Source of the DNA: Paulinella micropora
Taxonomy: Eukaryota > Cercozoa > Imbricatea > Euglyphida > Paulinellidae
Length of the DNA stretch: 64,000 nucleotides
Direction: 5' to 3'
Assembly: GCA_019918135.1 (NCBI GenBank)
Contig: WBZZ01002414.1
Coordinates: 140,640 to 204,639, forward strand
Shown here piece after piece: positions 52,055 through 61,674 of this stretch. The notes below the pieces were generated by a model. That model did not search any database and had not been told where the DNA came from. It was given only the letters and a program-made list of their open reading frames with translations. The stretch's first letter is position 1. Each line of letters opens with the position of its first letter. The position numbers and the translations under genes are program-made.

Positions 52055-54499
52055 ATGACCGCCCCTATGTTGGACAATGGCAACTGGCACTGGAAACAGG
52101 AAGAAGCACTGGAGGGCAAAACGGCCGAAATCCTTATCAAATGGGGCAACAAACAATTTACTACTTTACCAAACCAAGAAGACTTCATTGAATTGATTGA
52201 AAAAACCCCCGAAGAACAAAAACAATTTTACGAAGTGTTGATGGATGGTAAGCCACAGCGAATGTTTGCCGATTTGGACGGCGATAACTTGAGTATCTCA
52301 CGAGAGAAGATGTATGAACGATGGAATGATTTAATGGAAAATGTATTTCAACTACTTGGTATGAAATACAACCCGAAAAAGGCCAAATACTTGGATGCTT
52401 GCAAGGGTGATAAGATGTCGTGCCACTTTTCATATGACAACGGCTTCGTATTTGCCAACTGCGACACACAAAAAGAATTTTGGAAATTCGTTGAAACCAT
52501 TATTGAAAAAAATTACACTGACCTCTGCTTTACCTTTGAACGACAGGATAAAAAAATTGAACTGCGAACCATTCTGGATATCTCCGTGTATAACAAGAAC
52601 CGAGCATTTCGCACTATTTACTCTCACAAAGACGGAAGCAATCGTGTGTTGCTTCCATACTCTTATACACCAAAAACCAATACATTGAAACTATTACAAA
52701 ATGTTGAAATTGATGATTACTTAATCATGCGACCCGACGAAACCTCATATTATGGTGTTAAAATGCCCGAATATACTTCTCTGCGACGATACCAGCACAT
52801 AACTATTGCAGAAGTTGAACAAATCATACTCAGTAAAGTGGCTAATGTGGAGATAAAAGAGCAAAAGCAACGAATGTTTATTTTAAAAACGAAAGGAGTG
52901 AGAAAATGTATCATAAATGGCGAGGAGAACCAAAGCGACAACTGCTATGTTGTGTGGAAACGAGACGGGCTTTATTTCTACTGCCATGATACGGGTTGTG
53001 AAGGTAAAGGTGTGCGAATTCATGAATTTACTCCCGCAATTGCTCACGATATCAATACTATTGATGACTTACGGCGACTTGGCAGTGAGTGTAAGACGAT
53101 TGAAAAATTCAAAGATTTTCTAGAAACCGCTTTGGCATGGATGAACAAATCATATTGTTTTGCTAACTTGGCAAAGCCAACCATAATTGAAGAATACATT
53201 GATGCTAGGGATAAAATGGTGTTTCGTTATAAAACAGAAACGGCGATGGAGGCATTCTTCAAAAACAAAAGAATAAAGACTAATCTTTCAAAGGAAGACT
53301 GGATGGCACTAGGCAAAAACCCCGCCACATTGAATGTTGTTGATTTATACAAAATGTGGAATACTCACCCGAAACGACGAGAGGTAAATGATATTATCTT
53401 TGACCCCAAGGCATACTTTGATGACAACAAAAAAGGGTTTTATAACTTATTCAAAGGATTTGCCGTCCCCGCCGACACATTGCACGATGTAAAATCATTT
53501 ACTCCAGAAGAAGAGAAAAACGAGCCATTCTTTCAACATATTTTAAACAGATGGTGCGGTGGAGACCAAAATGTCTATAAAAAGGTTTTGGATATGTTTG
53601 CGCACATTTACCAAAAGCCGTGGGAGAAATTACATTTATCTTTGGTGCTAACCAGCACAGAACGAGCAGGAAAGGGGATTATCCTTGAAATATTCAAAGA
53701 TATTATTGGTGGCGAATATTACTTTCAGCCCTCCGATGTGAAAGAAGTGTTAGGCGACTTCAATGCACAACTAGCACGGGCTATAGTCGTATATATGGAC
53801 GAAATGGTGTGGGGTGGTGATAAGGAACGAGCGGGCACTATTAAGAAAATGGTATCCGAAAATACACTCACTCTCAAACAAAAATATTTACCAAATCTCA
53901 CATTAGAAAATATCTTCTTCTTGGTGCTTGCTTCTAACGAAGAATGGGTTGTCCCCGCAGGAACGACGGAGCAACGATGGCTGGTATTGGAAGTATCGGA
54001 CGAATTGGCACTAATGAAAGAAAACGAAAAAAGAAAAGTGATTGCGGATATTCGTGCAATTGACCGACAGCGACTGGCGAAGTTTCTTGCCGAACGAGAC
54101 CTTAGCACTTTTAATGATCGTGAGACGATATTAACGGGCGGACTACGACAACAAAAAGTAAAAACATTGTCTAAAATACGGAAGTGGTGGTTAGATTGTT
54201 TAAACGATGGCCATATTTCAAGCGGAATGCCAGAAATACAATTTGGAGATGAAGTTTCAAAAGAAGTAATGTATGACATATATAAATCAAATATTAATGA
54301 CCCTCATACTTCGCAGACAAGTTTCTGGATGCAAATGAAAAAACTGATCCCCGATGCAAGGGAAACAAAGAAAACCATAGGTGGAAGGAGACCAAGATTT
54401 ATACAATTACCCTCTCTGGAAGAATGCCAGAACACATGGCGAACTATTTACGGAGACCAAGAATGGCGATTTAGCACACAGGACGACGACGATGAATAA
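52055..54499 (+). CDS. primase / superfamily 3 helicase
   Basis: 814 aa, intact. N-terminal half: MFADLDGDN near residue 65 is a DxD-type metal site of an archaeo-eukaryotic primase, followed by KMSCHFSYDNG (conserved Ser-x-His) and ELRTILDISVYNKNRAFRT. A Cys/His cluster (CYVVWKRDGLYFYCHDTGC) around residues 295-315 may bind zinc. C-terminal half: Walker-A-like STERAGKGIILEIF near residue 530, Walker B AIVVYMDEMVWGGD, and SF3 motif C LVLASNEEWVVPAGTTEQRW. This is the primase-helicase layout of virophages, Polinton-like viruses and many phages. It would open and prime the element's DNA. The absence of frameshifts suggests selection. Confidence 0.92.
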   Translation: MTAPMLDNGNWHWKQEEALEGKTAEILIKWGNKQFTTLPNQEDFIELIEKTPEEQKQFYEVLMDGKPQRMFADLDGDNLSISREKMYERWNDLMENVFQLLGMKYNPKKAKYLDACKGDKMSCHFSYDNGFVFANCDTQKEFWKFVETIIEKNYTDLCFTFERQDKKIELRTILDISVYNKNRAFRTIYSHKDGSNRVLLPYSYTPKTNTLKLLQNVEIDDYLIMRPDETSYYGVKMPEYTSLRRYQHITIAEVEQIILSKVANVEIKEQKQRMFILKTKGVRKCIINGEENQSDNCYVVWKRDGLYFYCHDTGCEGKGVRIHEFTPAIAHDINTIDDLRRLGSECKTIEKFKDFLETALAWMNKSYCFANLAKPTIIEEYIDARDKMVFRYKTETAMEAFFKNKRIKTNLSKEDWMALGKNPATLNVVDLYKMWNTHPKRREVNDIIFDPKAYFDDNKKGFYNLFKGFAVPADTLHDVKSFTPEEEKNEPFFQHILNRWCGGDQNVYKKVLDMFAHIYQKPWEKLHLSLVLTSTERAGKGIILEIFKDIIGGEYYFQPSDVKEVLGDFNAQLARAIVVYMDEMVWGGDKERAGTIKKMVSENTLTLKQKYLPNLTLENIFFLVLASNEEWVVPAGTTEQRWLVLEVSDELALMKENEKRKVIADIRAIDRQRLAKFLAERDLSTFNDRETILTGGLRQQKVKTLSKIRKWWLDCLNDGHISSGMPEIQFGDEVSKEVMYDIYKSNINDPHTSQTSFWMQMKKLIPDARETKKTIGGRRPRFIQLPSLEECQNTWRTIYGDQEWRFSTQDDDDE

Positions 54500-54504
54500 A
54501 CAAT

Positions 54505-54526
54505 AATACCAGTTGGTATTTTTTTT
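54505..54526 (+). terminator. hairpin plus T-run after the primase-helicase
   Basis: AATACCA-GT-TGGTATT dyad followed directly by T residues (eight in a row in total), six bases after the stop codon. It looks like a 3'-end/termination hairpin of the kind used by several giant viruses. A TACCA copy lies again just downstream. Confidence 0.6.
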
Positions 54527-54542
54527 CTACCAATAATATAGT

Positions 54543-55163
54543 ATGAGCACAAAGCAAAGTTATTTGGACGAGATCGCCAAATGGGAGATTGATAGCAATG
54601 TTAAGAAACCGACCATTAAATGGACGAAACCCGACATTGTATCATTTTATGAACAATACAAACCCCGCGGTGGCGACAATGTAAAAGTAGAAATGCCGTC
54701 GGCCACTACACTGGAAAACATAGTTAGCAGTATGGCAGAGGAGGAAAGCACTCCATTCAAAACTGCGGATTTAGTAGAAACAGGCATTACGGAAATTAAG
54801 GCCAACGTGGGGGAAGAACTGGCAAAAAAAGAAACGGAAGCAAAAGAAGAGAAGAAAACACAGATTAAAGCAAAGCGGAATCCACCCGAGGGTGGGTATA
54901 GTTGCTATGAAATAATAACGGCACATTTGAAAGTATCCAAAGACCCGTTTAACTTCTTGTATATGAAAGTGGATGACCGCACCATATTACAGGAGGATAT
55001 GAAGAAATGGCACGAGAGTAGATACGGACATATACCGCCAGAGCAACGCCCCACTCTTAAATATGGTAAGTTAGATTATAAGACATTTTTCCGCGATGTC
55101 TTATCTCAACACGAGGGCAAACTCACGACACTAAAAGATATGTATGACAGGTTTCATGTGTAA
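54543..55163 (+). CDS. unknown viral protein, 206 aa
   Basis: Charged, helical, with a Glu/Lys-rich linker (EELAKKETEAKEEKKTQIKAK) between an N-terminal helical part (YLDEIAKWEIDSNVKKP) and a compact C-terminal part (SCYEIITAHLKVSKDPFNFL). ATATAG precedes the ATG. Its last 10 bases overlap tail-to-tail with the minus-strand gene at 55,154. No family recognised. Confidence 0.7.
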   Translation: MSTKQSYLDEIAKWEIDSNVKKPTIKWTKPDIVSFYEQYKPRGGDNVKVEMPSATTLENIVSSMAEEESTPFKTADLVETGITEIKANVGEELAKKETEAKEEKKTQIKAKRNPPEGGYSCYEIITAHLKVSKDPFNFLYMKVDDRTILQEDMKKWHESRYGHIPPEQRPTLKYGKLDYKTFFRDVLSQHEGKLTTLKDMYDRFHV

Positions 55164-55783
55164 GAGGCTGTCAGTGCTATGTCTCTCATTACATCAATAT
55201 TGAAATACGAAGGTTTGAAAGATACAGGCTCCGCAGACGCTGATTTATAATATACTTCCATTGTTAATGGAGCATCCGTCGCGTATGCCACCAGAGCATC
55301 ATTTGTTGTATTATTTACAATTCGTATAGTGCGGTTGTTGGTAGTGTCAGACGGGTTTGGACAAGTCATCTGCCAAGTCAAATTCATTTGAACTCCATAT
55401 CTTTGGATTAGCCACACACAATCAAAAGACTTATAATCAATGGCGGTCGTATAATTTAGCACTTCGGTATAATAATCATATGTATTCGTGCCATCTGTGA
55501 TATGAAACCAAAATTGAAAAGTGGCAATGCCAGTCGGAGCGGGTAAATTCAATGAACCACGAAATGATACATTAATGAAATAACCATATCCTAAACTTGA
55601 TATTGTTTTGCTACCATATCCGCCCGTGCATAGAGTGGTAAATGTGGAACTCGTCATCCATGACCTAAGGTCAAGACCAACATAAGCATTTTGAATGTTT
55701 CTTGTTAATGTCGGGGTAGCCACGACCGCGATTGTTTTTGTGTCAATAGATTGTTGCTCTTGCGAACGGCCAAATATATTCAT
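55154..55783 (-). CDS. beta-rich, probably structural protein
   Basis: 209 aa, almost free of charged helices and rich in Thr/Tyr/Asn, with strands such as GYGYFINVSFRGSLNLP, ATFQFWFHITDGTNTYDYY and LTMEVYYKS. This composition suits a jelly-roll or receptor-binding head. A minor capsid (penton) protein is one candidate, a fibre-head the other; neither can be shown here. It is divergent from the fibre gene and shares the 62-base AT-rich promoter region with it. Confidence 0.6.
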   Translation of the reverse strand: MNIFGRSQEQQSIDTKTIAVVATPTLTRNIQNAYVGLDLRSWMTSSTFTTLCTGGYGSKTISSLGYGYFINVSFRGSLNLPAPTGIATFQFWFHITDGTNTYDYYTEVLNYTTAIDYKSFDCVWLIQRYGVQMNLTWQMTCPNPSDTTNNRTIRIVNNTTNDALVAYATDAPLTMEVYYKSASAEPVSFKPSYFNIDVMRDIALTASYT

Positions 55784-55845
55784 TTTTTTAAACTATATAT
55801 CTATCTTATATTATAAGATTTATTATAAAATAATAGAATTTAAAT
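55784..55845. promoter_or_regulatory. divergent AT-rich promoter region
   Basis: 62 bases between two divergent genes, almost pure A/T, containing TCTTATATTATAAGA. The reverse complement of this near-palindrome recurs at 63,758-63,772 upstream of another gene. Confidence 0.6.
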
Positions 55846-58800
55846 ATGAACCATTTAGGCAATCCGTGGGCATATCACTATTACGGCTCTGTGATAATAG
55901 ACGAGGATTTAGAAGTTGATGGAGTATTATACGGCGACCACATAGAAGCAAACTCAGTCCAAGCAAGGACGGACGACATAACCATATCGTCAAAAAATAA
56001 TAACTCTTCTTTGTTGATATCTGACAGCGGTTATGTGTCAATTAATAATGAATACGATTTACCAATAGTGGACGGCACGACTAATCAAATATTAAAAACG
56101 GACGGGCTCGGCAATACTTCATTTGCTACATTGACTTCAAGTTATATAAGCGACTTTGAATTGGATAAATTAACGGATGTAGTCATAACAGGCACACCCT
56201 CCAATAACCAATTACTCATTTATAGCACGGGTCAATGGAGAAATACAAACTCACCTTTTCTTAGATTGGATGGCCTCACTATGATGTTTGGAGATTTGAA
56301 TATGGGAAGTTTTAATATAGTAAATGTCGGTAATGTTGATGGTATTGATGTTTCGGCTCTTGATAGTGCTGTGGTTAAATTAACGGGAGACCAAACCATA
56401 GCAGGAATTAAGACATTTAGCAGTATAATAAATGCTAGTGCGGGTATTGATATGAAAAGCCAAAGTATAACAAATGTAAATTTGGTTGATGGCGTTGATG
56501 TTTCGGCTCTTGACACCGCAGTCGTTAAACTAACAGGAGACCAAACCATAACAGGGAATAAAACATTTACTACTTATGTGGCCGTAAAAGACTCAAATCC
56601 ATTAAACACAGGAAAATTATTCTTCAATTACAACAATAATATGGGTTCTATCTATTCGTCGGAGGCAGGTGGGGCAACGGGCTATCCACTAACTATTGTC
56701 GGCTCGTCCATACTTTTTGCTCCAACAACAGGGGTGGGATAACATTGGCGAGCAATGTTTTAAATTTTAACAGCACGACAGCAATCAGCGGTCTGCCCGC
56801 ACCATTCTATGACGGCGATGCTTCAACAAAAGCATATACCGATACGAAACTAGCAAAGGACGGCACAACGGCTATGACGGGTAGTTTAAATATGGGAGGA
56901 TTTTCAATAACAAATGTAAATTTAGTTGATGGTGTTGATGTTTCTACTCTTGATACCGCAGTCGTCAAACTAACAGGAGACCAAACTATAGCAGGAACCA
57001 AAACATTCAGCAACATAATAAATGCTAGTGCGGGGATTGATATGAAAAGCCAAAGTATAACAAATGTTAATCTTGTTGATGGTGTTGATGTTTCTACTCT
57101 TGATACTTCGGCCGTAAAACTAACAGGAGACCAAACCATAGCAGGGAATAAAAAATTTACTTCAACAATAGAAGTTCGGGGTGCTACTGCTCCAACCGCT
57201 TTTGATGGTATCGGTATCGCCTTTGATACGGCGACAAATATAGGAGAGATTGTGGCACAAAAAATAGCAACCGCGGGCTATTATCCGATACAAATAACAG
57301 GGTCATATGTTGATTTATATGCTGGGGATAATGTAATAGCGACAGCAACGGGCACGACACTATCTTTAAACAATAGAAAAATTACAAACTTAGCCACACC
57401 AACAGCAACAACGGACGGGGCGAATAAAAGTTATGTGGATACATTAGACGGGCAAAATGTGAAACTAACAGGAAACCAAACCATAGCAGGAATTAAGACA
57501 TATAGCAGTGGTCTGGAAATAACAGGAAATTCAACGAATGCGACAACAAAAGGAACATTCGTGGTTTTTAACTCAACAGCCAATATCGGGTCAATTGCTA
57601 GTTTGGATATGAAAACTGCAACATATTACAACTTTGAAATTTCTGCGAAAAAAATAAGTTTTATTATTGACGGGCGATTGTCGGTTGGGTAAATGCTTCG
57701 GGGTTAGATTGTAATAGTAGCAAAATAGCGAACCTTGGAACTCCGACATTATCAACAGACGGGGCGAATAAAACGTATGTAGATACATTGGACGGGCAAA
57801 ATGTAAAACTAACAGGCGACCAAACAATAACAGGAATTAAGATATTTAATGGAAGTAGAAATGATGTAAGGGCACTGAATTTGTTAAGCCAAGCCGATTT
57901 CAATAATGTTGATATCATTAATGGTGGAAATATAACATATAATGGGGCGAGGATATTAAACCAAAATGGAGGAGATATCTTTTTCAGTCAGACAACTGGT
58001 GATTGGCAGTCTTTCTTATATACTCTAAATACTGCTACAAGTGGAACCGCAGACCAACGAGGCTACTATTTACGAATGTAGCATCTGATGTAAAAGGAGC
58101 AGGTCTTTATATTTCAAAACTTTTGGATAATAAAAGTGCTTCGTCTGACATTGTCCGTTTTAACAATGCTGGCGGTATGCGGTTTTATGGGGCTTTGGAT
58201 ATGAACTCAAACAACATAACAAATGGTGGAACAATAACGGGAACTACATTAACTGCGAGTGCTGGTATGACTACAACAACAATAACGGCAAGCGATAAAA
58301 TAACAACAGCACTAGGTAAGCCGATAATCATAGGCAACTCAACGAAAGGCGTAGGAGCGACAGGTGGTTTAGAAATATACGGAACGGCTTCAAATATCGG
58401 AGGAGCACACTTACAAGCAATAACAACGGCGGATGCTTATCTAACATTTCAATTATTGAACTGGGCACATGATAACATAGGCTTAAGTTTTGATGCTTAT
58501 TATGACGGCTCAAACTGGAAATCAAGTAATTCTGGCTCAAACTTTCAAATATACAAAAACTCAAACAAACTTGCTTTTAACTATAAATCAGGAATAACAG
58601 CAGGAAGCAATATAACATGGTCTGAGGCTATGAATGTCAGCACAGCAGGATTAATAACTGCGAGTGCGGGGATAACATACACGGGCACACTAACATCAGC
58701 AACAAATACAAGTGGAGCAAAGATAGGAGTTCAGGGAGCAACAGACGGAACAAATGCAAAAGGAATATTTCTATGGGATACGACAAATACGAGTTGGGGA

Positions 58801-59818
58801 ATTTATGCATCATCTGGTGGGGCTCTAAACACTAGAAGTTTGGCAAATGGTTTAGCCGTTTCAGGAAATGATTTTAGTTCGTATAGTTTTCGGTTTAGGG
58901 TTGCTAATGATGCTACAATGGGTTTTGTGTGGGAGAATTCAGCAGAGCAATTGTTAATGTCATTAAACGGGGCAAACGGGACTTTATGGACAAAAGGATT
59001 GATTACGGCAAATGCGGGAATTACATACACGGGCACACTAACAACGGCATCAGCATCAACTAATGGGGCGAAAATAGCAATTCAAGGACAAACAGACGGG
59101 ACAAATGCGAGAGGAATATTTATGTGGGACATTGGAGATTCAGCATGGGGGATTTATATGAGCCAGTCTGGGGCAAGTAAATCGTTAAGTGGAGGAACAG
59201 CACCAGCAGGAGGAGTAGGCGGAGGATTAACTTCTTATGCTATTAGATTTAGAGTGAATAATTCTTCAACGAGTGGGTTCATATGGGAGAATGGTTCAAA
59301 TACTGCTTTAATGTCTTTGAAAGCGAGTGATGGTCAGTTGTGGGTATTGTCTAATCCAATTCAATATTCAGACAAGAGAAAAAAAGAAGATATAAAGGAA
59401 TGCTTAGGCTTAGATTTTATCAACAAGTTAAATCCAGTTTGCTATCGTATGATTGATGACAAAAAGAAATGTAGGACTGGCTTAATAGCACAGGAATTAG
59501 AAGAAATACTAACAGAAATGGATATGCTAGATTTTGGCGGTTTTATAAAAGAAACAATTATGGTTCCCTGTCCAAAGCAAAGAGAGGAATACGAATTGAA
59601 AGGTGTGAGTGTTAAGCCAGAAGATGTTAAATGTGTTGATAGTGGTGATGTCGGTTATGGCATAGGTTATTCAGAGTTTATCGCCACCATTAATTAAGGC
59701 CGTTCAACAATTATCAGATAATCTCGGACATGTCCGAGATAGGGTAGTTAATTTAGAAAAAGAAAATAGAAATCTCATGAATATACTACAAGAAATTAGA
59801 GAAAATGTCAAACAATAA
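55846..59818 (+). pseudogene. long fibre/adhesin with S74-type chaperone end, split by frameshifts
   Basis: Four consecutive frames (55,846-56,742; 56,7xx-57,692; about 57,700-58,081; 58,0xx-59,697) plus a C-terminal helix in a fifth (to 59,818) make one protein of roughly 1300 residues. The N-terminal half holds six copies of a module with VDGVDVS, LDT and VKLTGDQTIAG motifs; the middle is Thr/Gly/Ser-rich tail-fibre-like sequence; the end (SDKRKKEDIKECLGLDFI, GLIAQELEEIL) is an intramolecular chaperone domain of the peptidase S74 type that trims phage tail spikes. Breaks lie at 56,728-56,742, about 57,690, 58,070 and 59,690. Likely host attachment. Confidence 0.82.
56328..57850 (+). repeat. 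repeated fibre module at the DNA level
   Basis: Six imperfect copies of a GTTGATGGTGTTGATGTTTC-type block followed by AAACTAACAGGAGACCAAAC, at about 56,330, 56,480, 56,930, 57,070, 57,445 and 57,790 (the last two with only the second half). Confidence 0.85.
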
Positions 59819-60161
59819 TACAACCAGACTTCACAGACCCCCACCTATTATGGATATGGATGGCGAACTAACTCCTGAATTAAAATCTCGTGTTTTGGAT
59901 ATTGAACTAAAAGAATGAGGAAAAAAAAGTAGAGCACGAATTGGAGAATAACTGGAATTGTTGTTGTATGACAAACAGACCAACCGACAGCAGACTTATT
60001 AAATATCTGTTTCAAATGACCATTATTATTTCAATAATCACTTTGTGTATAGTGAAGCTATCTGAAAAAACTTGCCATGTGAGGTTGCTAATACTTATGT
60101 AGGTATTTTAACCTTACTTATCGGCATTTGTCTTCCTTCACCTTCTTCAAGTAAGAAGTGA
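59805..60161 (+). pseudogene. small two-TM protein, frameshifted
   Basis: Too broken to show as one frame. It starts MSNNNTTRLHRPPPIMDMDG at 59,805, overlapping the end of the fibre gene; after a shift near 59,915 the frame continues EHELENNWNCCC and a hydrophobic segment FQMTIIISIITLCIVKL; after another near 60,075 it reads CEVANTYVGILTLLIGICLP and ends at 60,161. Two TM helices, a Pro-rich N-terminus and a CEV...P-P layout resemble the small membrane proteins found in virophages and related viruses. Confidence 0.62.
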
Positions 60162-60401
60162 GCACTCATACAAGTGTATCTTATACCAAGAACTATCGCC
60201 AGCACACATTAACGGCAGTGCTCATCCAAAACTACGACACATATTATTTCCATTATTTATAAAAACACACTTAACCTGTATCTATTCCTTTTGAATACAA
60301 TAAACACAACTCATATTCTTTTTTTTCGCTTACCCTGAGTAAAAGTCGCAGCAGTCCGCGACATAACCAATGCACACAAAAAGCAATATTAATAACATAT
60401 A

Positions 60402-60616
60402 TTAACCAGCCTTTTCTTTTACTATATTATTGTAAATCGCCTCTCGTTGCTTATCCGTCAGTGGCAGGCGGTAAAGGATATTTTCAGGTTTTCTAAAAAT
60501 GTGGGGTTTCTATTCACCAAGTTCTGAGTGATGCGGATTTGGTCAATTTCCTTCCCTAGCCGTTCCAACTCTTCAAGTTGTTGCTCGTCCTTGCTTTTTT
60601 CTTTTTTATTTTCCAT
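60402..60616 (-). pseudogene. small coiled-coil protein, frameshifted
   Basis: Starts at MENKKEKSKDEQQLEELERL (60,616), a charged helix. Near 60,480 the open frame runs out (ENLKISFTACH), while a neighbouring frame continues NILYRLPLTDKQREAIYNNI and stops at 60,402. About 71 residues in total. Divergent from the gene at 60,641 with 24 bases between. No family recognised. Confidence 0.6.
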
Positions 60617-60640
60617 GATATATAATAGCGGATATAAAAA

Positions 60641-60970
60641 ATGCCACACGAAAAACCATTTTTCGCATACTATGGCAAAATTAAACGGGAACATAAGTTT
60701 TTGTTGAATGAAGGAGACGACACTGCATGGGCTGAAGGAATTCGTGAAGGTATCCGTAATCAGGCCTATGAGATGCTTAGAACGGATAGATTATTGGATG
60801 CTTCAACAAAGAGGGGGAATACTATGGAAGATTTAAAAGACAGGATTAGTGCCTTGGACAATAAACAAGCAATTTATGCAAATATGAATTACGACGAAAT
60901 GAAAGCACACCTTCAAGACGATGGTGTTGATATGAAAGAATTTGAAAGAAAACACGGAACTGCCCCATGA
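60641..60970 (+). CDS. unknown viral protein, 109 aa
   Basis: Charged helical protein (GDDTAWAEGIREGIRNQAYE, RGNTMEDLKDRISALDNKQA). The stop overlaps the next start in an ATGA junction (60,967-60,970), which suggests the two are translated from one transcript. GATATAAAAA lies just before the ATG. Confidence 0.7.
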   Translation: MPHEKPFFAYYGKIKREHKFLLNEGDDTAWAEGIREGIRNQAYEMLRTDRLLDASTKRGNTMEDLKDRISALDNKQAIYANMNYDEMKAHLQDDGVDMKEFERKHGTAP

Positions 60971-61674
60971 ACGAACAAATGATTGAAATGCGAAAATTAG
61001 CAATGGCTACCGATAAATATGATATAATGCACATAGAAGACAATATCCAGCAAATGAAGCGAGATATAGCGCAATTGGTGAAACAAGGATACAGAGAAGA
61101 AGAACTTAAACAATTAACTGATAAGGGCTTAACATATATGAAAAACAAAGGCAACAAAGACAAAACTCGTCCAATACGAAGAGAGGATAGAAAGCAAGCG
61201 GAGCAAGATTACAAAGAATGGAAAGAAAACCGAGAAGAGTGGGAGAGAAAACACCCAGACGATGCTTTAATAGAAGCACAGGTAGGCGACGAACACAAGA
61301 TGCTTGTGCCACGAATAGGTGATGACCCCCGAAGTGTAGAAAGATTTGTTAATGCCATTATTAGAAGTATTCAAGAGATAATTATGAGCCCCAGACTTAG
61401 TAGATTACTTAACCTTGCTACAGGTGTTGGGCGATATGGTGTAAGAAAACTAGCGTGGGGGCAGATATTGAGATTAGTTGCTAATCAACCTCAAATTCGT
61501 GCGATGAATGTTGGATTACTTGGAAGAAGAAGAGCAGATGCTCTCAATGACAATTTGCTAGCACTAGCAAGAAATGAAGCGCCACAGGGCTTACCTCCGC
61601 CTAACCCTCGTTTAATCGCAAGCGGACAGCAAAGAATTGGTGATTATTTATTAAGGACTATGGATACAGATTAG
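60967..61674 (+). CDS. unknown viral protein, 235 aa
   Basis: N-terminal half is coiled coil (MNEQMIEMRKLAMATDKYDI, KEWKENREEWERKH); the C-terminal half is less charged with GRYGVRKLAWGQILRLVANQ and LLGRRRADALNDNLLALARN. The region after the stop (RLATGLISLEAWKFF in another frame) may belong to this protein or to the next gene. Probably structural; no family recognised. Confidence 0.65.
   Translation: MNEQMIEMRKLAMATDKYDIMHIEDNIQQMKRDIAQLVKQGYREEELKQLTDKGLTYMKNKGNKDKTRPIRREDRKQAEQDYKEWKENREEWERKHPDDALIEAQVGDEHKMLVPRIGDDPRSVERFVNAIIRSIQEIIMSPRLSRLLNLATGVGRYGVRKLAWGQILRLVANQPQIRAMNVGLLGRRRADALNDNLLALARNEAPQGLPPPNPRLIASGQQRIGDYLLRTMDTD

Noticed and set aside
58328..59036. Minus-strand frames opposite the fibre gene
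   Set aside because: Shadow frames of a repetitive coding strand.
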